A stretch of DNA of 55,471 nt from Gammaproteobacteria bacterium (lineage in GTDB: Bacteria > Pseudomonadota > Gammaproteobacteria > Enterobacterales > Alteromonadaceae): the NCBI GenBank assembly GCA_018825965.1, contig JAHKAA010000036.1:1-55471 (forward strand). The letters run 5' to 3'. The stretch's first letter is position 1; the number at the start of each line of letters is the position of its first letter. A model generated the notes under the pieces. The model was not told the origin of the DNA. It saw nothing but the letters and a program-made list of their open reading frames with translations, and did not search any database. Made by a program: the position numbers and the translations under genes. Below are positions 34,964 to 44,226 of this stretch, in pieces.

Positions 34964-36187
34964 TTAACTGGTTACTTTGCGACTACGTAAACCGAAGTAG
35001 CAAATATAGAGGTAACAAAACACGGGCAGTATAAAAGACAAAGCCAGACCAAAAGTGTCAGCCAGCATGCCCTGAGCTACAGGCACTAAAGCGCCGCCTA
35101 CTATAGCCAGACACAATAAACCCGCGCCCTGACCTGTGTATTTTCCTAAACCATGTAACGCCAGACTAAAAATGGTTGGGAACATAATGGAATTGGCGAC
35201 ACCGACAAGCAGTAGTGCAAATAACGCCAGTTGACCCTGACCTGTAATCACCAGCACCAGCAGCAGTATGGCGGCAACAGCATGAATGGTCAGCAATAAA
35301 CCTGCGTTAATACGTTGCATCAACACAGCACCTGCAAAACGGCCGATCATAGCGCCAAACCAATACCAGGTTACATAGTGAGCTGCTTCGGCGATCGGCA
35401 GCCCGGTAATTTCAGGCAGAGCAATAAAGTTGACCATCACTGAACCTATTGCCACTTCAGCGCCAACATACATAAATATGCCTAAAGCACCGAGCCATAA
35501 ATGGTTGTATGGCAGCAGGGCTTTAATGGAGATTTTTTCTGCGGCAGTAGTGTTTTCAACTACAGGTAAGTTCAGTCGTGAAAAGATAAAAGCCACGGCA
35601 AATAAAGCTACTGTCAGGATCAGATAAGGCAGTTGTACCGCATCAGCGCCTTCAGTGCTGTCAAGTTGACTCAGGATCAAAGCCGCACCAATAAGAGGCG
35701 CTACAGTAGTGCCTAAAGAGTTAAAGGCTTGCGTCATGGTCAATCGGCTGGAGGCGGTTTTTGCATTGCCCAGTACTGTAACATAAGGGTTGGCTGCCAC
35801 CTGTAAAATGGTAATGCCTGATGCCAGCACAAAAAGTGCTGCTAAAAACCAGGGATAGCTGTGAAAGCTCGCTGCCGGAATAAAGTTCAGCGTACCAAAA
35901 CCTGCTATAGCTAAACCTGCCACTATGCCTTTTTGATAACCCAGTTTGTTGATCAGGGCTCCTGCTGGTAAAGACACCACAAAATAAGCGCTAAAAAAGC
36001 AGAACTGGATCAGCATGGCCTGAGTGTAGGTCAGATCAAACACTGCTTTTAAATGTGGAATTAAAATGTCATTCAGACAGGTAATAAAACCCCAGATAAA
36101 AAACAAAAAAGTAAGAGCAGGCAAAGCCCAGCTACTGACTGCTGTAGTGCTGTTCTGAGTTTCGGCCGATGGCATGGATTGCATCAT
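34964..36187 (-). CDS. FHS-family sugar:H+ symporter (FucP/GluP-like MFS)
   Basis: A 407-residue, 12-helix inner-membrane transporter of the FHS branch of the MFS. Diagnostic runs are FLFFIWGFITCLNDILIPHL in helix 1, FFSAYFVVSLPAGALINKLG in helix 2, and VAANPYVTVLG followed by SRLTMTQAFNSLGTTVAPLI. FHS members carry fucose, glucose or galactose. Here the neighbouring GH3 beta-glucosidase suggests glucose released from beta-glucosides. AGGA seven bases before the first of two ATGs fits. It is 24 bp downstream of the GH3 gene in the same direction, forming an operon controlled from 38.76-39.28 kb. Confidence 0.9.
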   Translation of the reverse strand: MMQSMPSAETQNSTTAVSSWALPALTFLFFIWGFITCLNDILIPHLKAVFDLTYTQAMLIQFCFFSAYFVVSLPAGALINKLGYQKGIVAGLAIAGFGTLNFIPAASFHSYPWFLAALFVLASGITILQVAANPYVTVLGNAKTASSRLTMTQAFNSLGTTVAPLIGAALILSQLDSTEGADAVQLPYLILTVALFAVAFIFSRLNLPVVENTTAAEKISIKALLPYNHLWLGALGIFMYVGAEVAIGSVMVNFIALPEITGLPIAEAAHYVTWYWFGAMIGRFAGAVLMQRINAGLLLTIHAVAAILLLVLVITGQGQLALFALLLVGVANSIMFPTIFSLALHGLGKYTGQGAGLLCLAIVGGALVPVAQGMLADTFGLALSFILPVFCYLYICYFGLRSRKVTS

Positions 36188-36211
36188 ATTCTGTTCCTGT
36201 TATTTAAAGTA

Positions 36212-38758
36212 TTAAGTTGCAGGGCAACTTAAATCGGCCTTTGTTGTGGCTGGTGTGAATCGGATATTGGCAATGCTCAGTTGATAAGCGGCTTCGCTAT
36301 GCAATACAAAAGGTTGCTGCAGATGATTTAGCGCTGCGCCTTTGACGGCAAAACAATTTAAATCAATCACCATCTTGTGCCACTGGCCTGCGGTTTTGCT
36401 GCTGATCAGTTCTGCTAAATCCAAAGAACCACCACAACCTGAACCACAAGACAAAGCTAAAGTCACAGCTGCTGTTGGCGCTGTATTCCACTTCATATCC
36501 ACCACCAGTTGGCCATACCCACTGGCATTCAGCGGCACTGCGGCTTGCAATACCAGCCGGGCTTTAGAATTGGCTGCCCAGTCGAGCAATAAAGCATCTT
36601 CCTGTTTTTGCCAGTTCACTGCGGCCAAACTCAAACTTTGGTCGGCACTTTTGGCTTTATTACCTGTAACAGTGACCAAACCTTGTTCATCCTGTAGCAG
36701 CAGGCTGTAACCTGAAGCCGGGCGGCGTTCAAATAAGCTCAAGCTGTTTGTGCCGGTGCTGGTTGCACTGCTGATGTGTTCGGATAAGTTATTGGCGATA
36801 GTGGTCTTGTCCTGGTAGGTCAGGCCATAACCAAAGGCAAAAAGCGGATCGTAGTTGCTATCCCCCAAATTTAACGGGGATTGGTCGACCGTTTTTGGCC
36901 AGGAGAATGGTAGTTTGCCTTTAAAATCATACTGAATTTCACCGGCCTCAGTTTTAAATAAAACGTCAGCCACAGCCTGACCTGCAGTACCTGGTAACCA
37001 GGCCGCAACAAAAGCATCCGACTGGTTCAGTTCAGGGTTCACCCATAAAGGCCGGCCTGTTAAAAATACAGTGACCACAGGAATGCCGTCCGCTTTGAGT
37101 TTTTTCAGCAGCTCCAGATCGGTATTTTTACCGCTCTGATAATCCAGAGTGCTGATATCACCATCAAATTCGGCGTATGGGTTTTCACCTATGACGACAA
37201 TAGCGACATCAGGTTTTTGCTGATAACTGCCATCGATGCTCAATTCAACAGAGCCCTGTGCTGCTTCAACCTGCTGCTGTATGCCTGAATAAATGGAACG
37301 GCCATTCGGAAAGTCGGCATTGGTATTGCCTGTGCCTTGCCAGGTTAAAGTCCAGCCGCCACTTTGTTTACCAATGTTGTCAGCGCCGTCACCTGTCACC
37401 AGCACTTTTTGCTGAGGTGCTAAAGGTAGCAATTGCTCATTGTTTTTCAACAGTACTAAAGATTCACGCACAGCCTGGGCTGCAATAGCCTGATGATCAG
37501 CATGGCCTATCAGTTCTGATTTACCAGCCAGTTCCGATTGCGCCGGATTGCCGCGCTCAAATAAACCCGCACGGATTTTCACTCTTAGAATACGACTGAC
37601 CGCATCGTCTAACCGTGCTGCTGAGATTTCACCGGCTTTGGCCTGAGCCAGAGTATTGTGATACAGCAGCTTCCAGTCTTCCGGTGCCATTAAAATATCC
37701 ACACCTGCATTAATGGCTGCGGCGCAATTGTTGTTGGTGCAACCCGGTATTTGGCCATGGCCGTTCCAGTCTCCTACCACTAAGCCATCAAAGCCCATAC
37801 GTTCTTTTAAAACAGTAGTAAGCAGATAGTGACTGCCATGTATTTTTTCGCCATGCCAGCTGTTAAAAGTTGCCATCACTGTTTGTACGCCTGCATTCAG
37901 GCTGCTGATGTAACCCTGAGCATGCAGGCGGACTAAATCGGCTTCGTTATCCGGATTGTTACCCTGATCTTTGCCGTTTTCCGTGCCACCATCGCCCAGA
38001 TAATGTTTGGCTGTGGCAATTAAGCGGCCACTTTGCATAAAATCAGCGCCAATATTGCCCTGAATACCTTTGACCAGGGCTGCGCCTAGTTCCTTCACAA
38101 TAGTGGGGTCTTCGGAATAACTTTCATAAGTGCGGCCCCAGCGATCATCACGGGCTACTGCGACTGTGGGGGCAAATATCCAATTGATGCCAGTGGCTGC
38201 CACTTCAACAGCTGTGGCTTTACCTATGGCTTCAACCAACTGTGCATTGTTGGCTGCACCTAAACCTATATTATGTGGAAAGACAGTGGCGCCAACCACA
38301 TTGTTGTGACCATGCACTGCATCTGTGCCCCAAATTGGCGGAATGCTGCTGCCATCTTTGCTTGTATCTACACCAGCGTCGTAATAAGCCTGAGCTAAAG
38401 CCAGCCAATCTTGGGCTGTGGAATTTTTATTGTCGTTAGGATAAGAACCACCACCGTTTAAAAAAGAACCAAAACCATACTGACGCATATCTTCCACTGT
38501 CATCCAGCGGATATCAGGCTGGATCAACTGAGCTACTTTTTGCTCTATGGTCATAGTTGACAGCAGTTGCTGTACTGCTTTTTCTGTGTCGCTGTTCGCT
38601 AAAGGGCTTTTTAATTCTGGCCACAGAGCAAGGCTGTCGGCCTTTGTTGTTTTAACTTCTGCAGCTGTTTCAGTGCTGCTGTTTTGTTGGCCGCAACCAG
38701 ACAAGGTGGTGATAAGAGCAGCACAACACAACAAGGCCAATGGTTTAGATCGAAACAT
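36212..38758 (-). CDS. GH3 beta-glucosidase / exo-beta-glucan hydrolase, lipoprotein
   Basis: An 848-residue exported enzyme. The signal ends in lipobox LSGC (about 18-21), so it is anchored in the envelope. The GH3 N-terminal barrel has QLIQPDIRWMTVEDM, IPPIWGTDAVHGHNNV and AKHYLGDGGTENGKDQGNN. The nucleophile is D330 in GLVVGDWNGHG. The C-terminal GH3 domain (ESLVLLKNNEQLLPL, VVIGENPYAEFDGD) follows, then an added beta-sandwich of about 170 residues that may bind carbohydrate. It resembles ExoI/ExoP-type glucan glucohydrolases that release glucose from beta-1,3/1,4-glucans. The start is ATG 38758, with AGGA upstream. A 38-codon longer frame lacks a signal and ribosome site. Confidence 0.92.
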   Translation of the reverse strand: MFRSKPLALLCCAALITTLSGCGQQNSSTETAAEVKTTKADSLALWPELKSPLANSDTEKAVQQLLSTMTIEQKVAQLIQPDIRWMTVEDMRQYGFGSFLNGGGSYPNDNKNSTAQDWLALAQAYYDAGVDTSKDGSSIPPIWGTDAVHGHNNVVGATVFPHNIGLGAANNAQLVEAIGKATAVEVAATGINWIFAPTVAVARDDRWGRTYESYSEDPTIVKELGAALVKGIQGNIGADFMQSGRLIATAKHYLGDGGTENGKDQGNNPDNEADLVRLHAQGYISSLNAGVQTVMATFNSWHGEKIHGSHYLLTTVLKERMGFDGLVVGDWNGHGQIPGCTNNNCAAAINAGVDILMAPEDWKLLYHNTLAQAKAGEISAARLDDAVSRILRVKIRAGLFERGNPAQSELAGKSELIGHADHQAIAAQAVRESLVLLKNNEQLLPLAPQQKVLVTGDGADNIGKQSGGWTLTWQGTGNTNADFPNGRSIYSGIQQQVEAAQGSVELSIDGSYQQKPDVAIVVIGENPYAEFDGDISTLDYQSGKNTDLELLKKLKADGIPVVTVFLTGRPLWVNPELNQSDAFVAAWLPGTAGQAVADVLFKTEAGEIQYDFKGKLPFSWPKTVDQSPLNLGDSNYDPLFAFGYGLTYQDKTTIANNLSEHISSATSTGTNSLSLFERRPASGYSLLLQDEQGLVTVTGNKAKSADQSLSLAAVNWQKQEDALLLDWAANSKARLVLQAAVPLNASGYGQLVVDMKWNTAPTAAVTLALSCGSGCGGSLDLAELISSKTAGQWHKMVIDLNCFAVKGAALNHLQQPFVLHSEAAYQLSIANIRFTPATTKADLSCPAT

Positions 38759-39056
38759 AATTTTAATCCTGTTGAGCTCTGTCTGCCCTGGTGTCCGCTT
38801 CCGATGGAAAGTCGGATAGTGACAAGAGGTCAGCAGAGTTTTGATCGGTGGGGCTGGCAGGCAAATCAGCATTTTTGTGAAGCAAAAGCATACAAAAGCC
38901 CTGATGGGTGCTTGGTGTTCTGTCCCCGTGTCCTCCGGATTTATTAAAAAAACCGGAATGCAAATCTTTGATTTGCTTATTATTGTTTTAAAGTTACATC
39001 ACATTATTTCAGCAAAGGACAACACAACACCTTCATCTGCTGAGTCAGAATGAAAT

Positions 39057-39070
39057 TGTAAGCGGTTTCA
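39057..39070. promoter_or_regulatory. LacI-type operator 1 (upstream, divergent region)
   Basis: TGTAAGCGGTTTCA is a LacI-family palindrome around the central CG. It lies 113 bp centre-to-centre upstream of operator 2 in the 38759-39277 divergent region, so it could repress the leftward GH3/FHS operon or support looping. The only other structure seen between 38759 and 39056 is a small hairpin GCAAATC-3-GATTTGC (38960-38976). Confidence 0.75.
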
Positions 39071-39138
39071 TTTTTAACTGATAAAGGCAATATTGCCAAC
39101 TGTTTTTTAACCAAAAGGTAAGAATTAGTTTTTCTGTA

Positions 39139-39167
39139 TTGACGAGTTAAAAAAAATCACCTAAGTT
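39139..39167 (+). promoter_or_regulatory. Sigma-70-type promoter of the TonB receptor operon
   Basis: TTGACG (39139-39144) and TAAGTT (39162-39167) are separated by exactly 17 bp. The LacI operator begins three bases after the -10 element, covering the expected transcription start. This would leave a leader of about 100 bases before the receptor ATG. Confidence 0.65.
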
Positions 39168-39169
39168 TG

Positions 39170-39183
39170 TGAAAGCGCTTACA
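39170..39183. promoter_or_regulatory. LacI-type operator 2 (TonB receptor promoter)
   Basis: TGAAAGCGCTTACA, a near-perfect palindrome centred on CG, overlaps +1 of the promoter at 39139-39167. It matches the operators at 39057 and 46504 (consensus TGNAAGCGNTTNCA) and is very probably bound by the LacI-family protein at 49395. Confidence 0.85.
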
Positions 39184-39277
39184 GTTAGCTTTGGGGAGTA
39201 GTTCAGCTATCTGTCCGGCGTCACAATAATTTTCTTAAAAAAGTAAAAAGCCAAAAAACAGTCGACAGGGAACTAAG

Positions 39278-42244
39278 ATGAAATCCAAAACATTCAAAAA
39301 GACCAGACTCGCCACCAGTCTGTCATTAGTGCTCGGAGTGGGCGTTGTTATGCCTGCTTTTGCGGATGACGCACAAGAGCAAAACGCCAAAGCTGAAGAA
39401 AAGATTGAAGTGATCAGCGTCACAGGTATTCGCGGTAGTCTGATTAAATCTATGGATACCAAGCGTTCATCTACAGGTATTGTGGATGCGATTTCCGCCG
39501 AAGATATAGGTAAATTCCCTGATACCAACCTGGCAGAATCTCTGCAGCGTATCAGTGGTGTCTCCATTGACCGTGTCAACGGTGAAGGTAGCAAAGTGTC
39601 TGTCCGTGGTTTTGGTCCTGACTTTAACTTAGTCACATTAAATGGCCGTCAAATGCCTGTCACTACAGGCTCACGTTCTTTTGATTTCGCTAACATTTCT
39701 GCTGACACCATTAGCGGTGTTGAAGTCAATAAAACCAGTTTTGCTGCAAATCCAACAGGTGGTATCGGCTCAGTTATTGATGTTCAAACCTTAAAACCTT
39801 TAAGTGCCGGCGGCGAAAAAGCAGTATTTAGCGCAGCGGTTGTGGACGATCGTTCCACTGAAGAAGGTTCTGCTACTCCTGAGATCGCAGGGCTTTATTC
39901 GACCACTTTTAATGATGATAAATTTGGTGTTTTAGTCTCTGTCAGTTATCAGGAACGTGAAAGTGGCACCCAGCAAGCCAATGTAGGTACAGGCTGGCGC
40001 AGTTTCCCCGGCTCTGTCGATATCACTTCAGGTCAGTGGGGCAGTATCCCAAATGACAATCAGGTGAACCGTCCAGGTGCCGATGATGTGTATTCTGTAC
40101 CACAAACCACCATTTACAAATTTGAAGAACAGCAACGTGCCCGCACCAATGGCCAGTTAGTGCTGCAATATGCTCCTACTGATAATTTGACCGCAACCTT
40201 AGACTATACCTACATGCGTAACGATATCGACACTCAATACAATGATGTGTCTGCCTGGTATACCTATGTACCTTCACAAAGTGTCTGGACTGACGGCCCT
40301 GTCTCTTCACCGCTGATTTATTCAGAAGACTATGGCAATAGCTTTGCCGATTTGTCTATGGGTGCCGGTGATTATGGCGTGCGTAACCAAAGTGGTTCAG
40401 TGGGGCTGAATCTGGAATGGCAAGCCACTGACAATTTAAAGCTGAGTTTTGATGCACATCAGTCTGATGCTGAATTCAAGCCAAACCATGAGTTAGGTTC
40501 AAACAATACCCTCAGTACAGCAGCTTTTATCCGCCAAAGTGCAGCCACTGATTTTACCGGTGATTTACCATTATTGGCAGTGGAAGGCGGCAATGCAGTT
40601 CGTCCTTCCGACATGATAGTGACAGGCAGCGTATTTGGTAATTCGACCAACAAGTCTGAAATTGATCAGTACCAGTTTGACGGCGAATACATTTTTGAAA
40701 ACGCTGGTAGCATTGACTTTGGTATTGCCATTACAGATGTCGACAACCACTCAAAATCAGTGAACGTGCAACGGAATGACTGGGGTGGCGTAGGTCAGGC
40801 TGGTGATTTTGACGATTCCTATTTCCCTGCCGGCACTATCCATGACAAATTTAACGCTGGCAAAGGTGATTTTTCCTTAATGCCTGATCGTAGTTTTGAA
40901 GTTCTGGACACTATTTTCTTCTGGGATTTCAATACTGTACGTGCCAGAGCTGAACAGTTGTATACCCCGGCAGGTTTTGTTGGCGCTGGTGATTGTGGTA
41001 CCAACTTCTGTCCATCTACTGACTACGATAGTGATGTGAACCGCTACACGAAGGAAGAATCCCGTTCTGCTTATGTGCAGTACAACTATGAAAATGAACT
41101 CTCAGGCATGCCGTATGATGTTCATGTGGGGGTTCGTTATGAACAAACAGATGTTACTTCAACCTCTGCGGTCGCGGCCTACAACGGTGCGCGTTGGGTT
41201 GCCGATACTGAAGTGGTGTTGCAAGCCAGTGGGCAGCGTGAATTTCAGACGCAAACAGGTGATTACGATTACATTTTACCCAGCCTGAATTTCAATATCG
41301 AAGTGGTTGACGATGTAATGTTGCGTGCCGCCTACAGCGAAACTATAGGCCGTCCGGACTATATTGCCATTCAGGGCGGCACAGTGGTAGATACTATAGC
41401 TAACCGTGCCGGTGGTGGTGGTAGAACAGGTAACCCCAGCTTGTTGCCGTTGGAATCAAAAAATATCGACCTTTCAGCTGAATGGTACTACGCACCAGCC
41501 AGTTACGTCTCTTTAGGCTACTTCCGTAAAGACACCAGTAACTTTATCAGCAACTCTATTGTTGAATCCTCTATCTACAGCATTCCTAACCCTGTTGATG
41601 GTAAAAAATATGATGAAGCTGTTGCAGCTGTTGGCAATGATGCCAGCGCTATTCGTAACTGGATTTTTGCCAATTATCCAAATGCACCAGGCGTAGATGT
41701 GGCTAACCGCACTATAGATGGTGTGGCGGGTGAAGATGAAATTTTGTTGTTTAAAATTGATACTCCATCTAATGGCACAGACTCTGAAGTCATAGATGGT
41801 TGGGAATTTGCGGTTCAGCATGCTTTTGGTGAAACAGGTTTTGGTGCTATTGCCAACTACACTATGGTCGACAGCGAAACGTCCTATAACAACTTCCTGT
41901 TACAGGATCAGCCTGCTCTGATTGGTTTAAGTGACACAGCCAATGCTATTCTGTTTTATGAAATGGATGGTTTCCAGGCTCGTATCGCTTATAACTGGCG
42001 TGATCAGTTCCTGAACTCTAAAGGCCATGACACAGGGGCTCATCCAAAATACACTGAGGCTTATCATCAAATTGATATGTCAGTTAGCTATGACTTACCT
42101 CAAGTGGAAGGCTTAACTGTTTTTGTTGAAGCTCTGAATATTACGGACGAGCATATTCGTGTGCATGGCCGGGCGAAAGAGCAGGTATTAAGTCTGGTTG
42201 AATCCGGTGCCCGCTACAGCATTGGTGCCCGCTACAGCTTCTAA
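39278..42244 (+). CDS. TonB-dependent receptor for oligosaccharide uptake (Xanthomonas/Caulobacter type)
   Basis: A 988-residue outer-membrane receptor with signal peptide (cleavage about residue 30), TonB-box region (EKIEVISVTGIRGSLIKSM), plug (SAEDIGKFPDTNLAESLQRI, VSVRGFGPDFNLVTLNGRQM) and a long barrel ending YSIGARYSF. The GIRGSL...KR opening and the IGKFPDTN motif mark the TonB-Xanth-Caul receptor group, which imports glycans in marine and soil proteobacteria. It heads an operon with SapC-like, cupin and halogenase-family genes, and has glycosidases on both sides. The cargo is therefore likely a beta-glucan oligosaccharide. AGGGA precedes ATG 39278. Control is by the LacI operator at 39170. 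Confidence 0.92.
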   Translation: MKSKTFKKTRLATSLSLVLGVGVVMPAFADDAQEQNAKAEEKIEVISVTGIRGSLIKSMDTKRSSTGIVDAISAEDIGKFPDTNLAESLQRISGVSIDRVNGEGSKVSVRGFGPDFNLVTLNGRQMPVTTGSRSFDFANISADTISGVEVNKTSFAANPTGGIGSVIDVQTLKPLSAGGEKAVFSAAVVDDRSTEEGSATPEIAGLYSTTFNDDKFGVLVSVSYQERESGTQQANVGTGWRSFPGSVDITSGQWGSIPNDNQVNRPGADDVYSVPQTTIYKFEEQQRARTNGQLVLQYAPTDNLTATLDYTYMRNDIDTQYNDVSAWYTYVPSQSVWTDGPVSSPLIYSEDYGNSFADLSMGAGDYGVRNQSGSVGLNLEWQATDNLKLSFDAHQSDAEFKPNHELGSNNTLSTAAFIRQSAATDFTGDLPLLAVEGGNAVRPSDMIVTGSVFGNSTNKSEIDQYQFDGEYIFENAGSIDFGIAITDVDNHSKSVNVQRNDWGGVGQAGDFDDSYFPAGTIHDKFNAGKGDFSLMPDRSFEVLDTIFFWDFNTVRARAEQLYTPAGFVGAGDCGTNFCPSTDYDSDVNRYTKEESRSAYVQYNYENELSGMPYDVHVGVRYEQTDVTSTSAVAAYNGARWVADTEVVLQASGQREFQTQTGDYDYILPSLNFNIEVVDDVMLRAAYSETIGRPDYIAIQGGTVVDTIANRAGGGGRTGNPSLLPLESKNIDLSAEWYYAPASYVSLGYFRKDTSNFISNSIVESSIYSIPNPVDGKKYDEAVAAVGNDASAIRNWIFANYPNAPGVDVANRTIDGVAGEDEILLFKIDTPSNGTDSEVIDGWEFAVQHAFGETGFGAIANYTMVDSETSYNNFLLQDQPALIGLSDTANAILFYEMDGFQARIAYNWRDQFLNSKGHDTGAHPKYTEAYHQIDMSVSYDLPQVEGLTVFVEALNITDEHIRVHGRAKEQVLSLVESGARYSIGARYSF

Positions 42245-42255
42245 GCCGGACCACA

Positions 42256-42313
42256 GGGCCATAAGGAGATGGCCCACTCTATATAAGCATCTTCTGCCTG
42301 GGTTGAAGATGCT
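42256..42313 (+). other. Two intercistronic stem-loops after the TonB receptor
   Basis: GGGCCAT/ATGGCCC (42256-42262 with 42269-42275) and AGCATCTTC/GAAGATGCT (42286-42294 with 42305-42313) lie in the 182-bp gap before the SapC-like gene. The second is followed by ATATCTTGATAC rather than a T run. They probably act as partial terminators or 3'-end stabilisers, setting receptor mRNA above the downstream genes. Confidence 0.55.
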
Positions 42314-42426
42314 ATATCTTGATACATTCTGCCCTATAAAGAAGCAATAAACAGCAGCCTTAATGGCAGCTCATAAACTTCAAACAAACTATAACTAAAA
42401 ATACAAATAACAGACCGGGATACAGT

Positions 42427-43152
42427 ATGAGTAACAATGTTTTACTGAACAGTGTTGAACACCCAGACCTGAAAGTAATTACGGCCAGAGGCGCTGAATA
42501 CGGTGATGCAGTCTGGTTTGCTATCACTTTTCCTCAGGAATTTCGTACTGCCCAGGCCCACTACCCGATTTTTTTTCACAAAGACAGCCAAAGCAATCAG
42601 TTTTTTGCCGTCACCCTGTTTGGTTTCCAGGATCAGGAAAATCTGTTTTTGCAGCAGGATAACTGGCGTGGTTGTTATGTGCCGCTGATGCTCAGACGGC
42701 AGCCCTTTTTAATTGGTCAGCAACTGGTGCGTGAAGACGGTATTGAAACCGCTCAGCGAGTGATCCATATCGACTTAGACAATCCGCGGGTCAGCAGCAC
42801 TGAAGGCGAAAGCTTATTTTTGCCTTTTGGGGGCAACAGCCCTTATCTGGATCAAGTTGCCGGTATGCTGGAAACCATTCATTTTGGCATGCTCGACAGC
42901 AAAGCTTTTATTGATCTGCTGCTTGAACATCAATTGCTGGAATCTTTTACTTTGGATCTGACTTTCAGTAATGGCCAAAAACAGCAGCTGGCAGGTTTTT
43001 ATACTATTCATGAAGAAAACCTTGCCGCTTTATCACCAGAAGTTTTATCGCAGTTGCATCAGAAAGGCTATTTGCAGGCGATTTATATGGCGGTAGCTTC
43101 TCAGGCTAATATCCGTCATTTATTGCATTTAAAAAATAAGCAGTTTGAGTAA
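42427..43152 (+). CDS. SapC-family protein
   Basis: A 241-residue soluble protein of the family annotated as SapC: VEHPDLKVITARGAEYGDAV near the start, AHYPIFFHK, GCYVPLMLRRQPFLIG, and GFYTIHEENLAALSPEVLSQLHQKGYLQAIYMAVASQANIR at the end (abbreviated here). It has no signal peptide or membrane helix. The family has no defined biochemistry. It recurs next to TonB receptors and tryptophan-halogenase-family genes, as here. It is second in the LacI-controlled operon, 6 bp before the cupin gene. Confidence 0.85.
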   Translation: MSNNVLLNSVEHPDLKVITARGAEYGDAVWFAITFPQEFRTAQAHYPIFFHKDSQSNQFFAVTLFGFQDQENLFLQQDNWRGCYVPLMLRRQPFLIGQQLVREDGIETAQRVIHIDLDNPRVSSTEGESLFLPFGGNSPYLDQVAGMLETIHFGMLDSKAFIDLLLEHQLLESFTLDLTFSNGQKQQLAGFYTIHEENLAALSPEVLSQLHQKGYLQAIYMAVASQANIRHLLHLKNKQFE

Positions 43153-43158
43153 AGCCTG

Positions 43159-44187
43159 ATGAAGATGTCTGCAACTCAGCCATTAGCACAAGTAAAAATG
43201 CTGGAAGGATGCGACTTAGCTGATGCCCTTGCGTTGATCACTAACACCAGCCAACCCCTGGTGTTTAAAGGCTTGTGCAAAGAATGGCCTTTAGTTCAGG
43301 CTGGTTTGGTTTCAGCCTCTGCAGCGGCCGATTATATCCGGCAGTTTTATCAGGGCAATCCTGTCAGTGCCTGTTATATAGAGCCCGATCAGCAAGGCCG
43401 GGTGTTTTATAACGCCAAACAAGATGGTTTTAATTATCAGGGCGGAAAAATTGATTTTAATCAGCTGATTGAGCGTTTGTTTGCTTTGAATGGCCAACAA
43501 GAAGTACCAACTTATTACATGGGCTCTACTGAAATCAACCAGTGGTTTCCAGGTTTAGCAGCACAAAACAGTCTGGCTTTGGAGGGCGTCAAGCCGTTAA
43601 CCAGCGTCTGGTTAGGTAATAAATCCAGAATAGCAGCTCATTATGACTTTCCGCAGAATCTGGCTTGTAATGCGGTAGGACACCGAACTTTTACCTTATT
43701 CCCGCCAGAGCAAATTGCCAATTTGTATCCGGGCCCTATGGAGTTTGCTCCTGGCGGCCAGGATGTCAGTATGGTGGATTTTGCTGCGCCTGACTTTGAG
43801 CGTTTTCCTCAATTTGCCGAAGCTTTGCAGCATGCTCAGGTTGCCCATCTTGAACCCGGTGATCTGTTATTTATTCCCAGTATGTGGTGGCACCATGTGG
43901 AAGCGTTGGATGCCTTTAATGTGCTGATCAGTCACTGGTGGCGAGACAGCCCGGCTTATTTAGGCCGGCCAAATAATGCCTTGTCTATGGCAGTGCTGAG
44001 CTTACGTAGTTTGCCTAAAGCTCAGCGTCAGGCCTGGAAAGCTATTTTTGATTACTACATTTTTGAGCACGATGAGGTATCCCAGGATCATATAGAGCCA
44101 GAGGCGCTAAAGATGCTGACTAAACCGCTGGATGAGCTGAATGCACGTCAGATCAGAGCTGACTTACAGAACAAACTAAAGCGTTGA
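43159..44187 (+). CDS. Cupin-8/JmjC-like Fe(II)/2-oxoglutarate oxygenase-type protein
   Basis: A 342-residue cytoplasmic protein with the JmjC-like fold: H161-x-D163 in RIAAHYDFPQNL, the 2-oxoglutarate-side segment RTFTLFPPEQIANLYPGPM, and distal His (H245/H246) in MWWHHVEALDAFNVLISHWW. These are the iron ligands of cupin-8 hydroxylases, which act on proteins or small molecules. The substrate here is unknown. It is coupled in an operon between the SapC-like and halogenase-family genes. The start could be ATG 43159 or 43165. Confidence 0.88.
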   Translation: MKMSATQPLAQVKMLEGCDLADALALITNTSQPLVFKGLCKEWPLVQAGLVSASAAADYIRQFYQGNPVSACYIEPDQQGRVFYNAKQDGFNYQGGKIDFNQLIERLFALNGQQEVPTYYMGSTEINQWFPGLAAQNSLALEGVKPLTSVWLGNKSRIAAHYDFPQNLACNAVGHRTFTLFPPEQIANLYPGPMEFAPGGQDVSMVDFAAPDFERFPQFAEALQHAQVAHLEPGDLLFIPSMWWHHVEALDAFNVLISHWWRDSPAYLGRPNNALSMAVLSLRSLPKAQRQAWKAIFDYYIFEHDEVSQDHIEPEALKMLTKPLDELNARQIRADLQNKLKR

Positions 44188-44226
44188 TCATTCACCATAA
44201 CAATGCCAAGTAACAAAGGTGAGGCT

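Noticed and set aside
38684..39053. Rightward open frames in the gap before the sugar TonB receptor
   Set aside because: They overlap the start of the GH3 gene on the other strand, have no ribosome sites, and cover the divergent control region.
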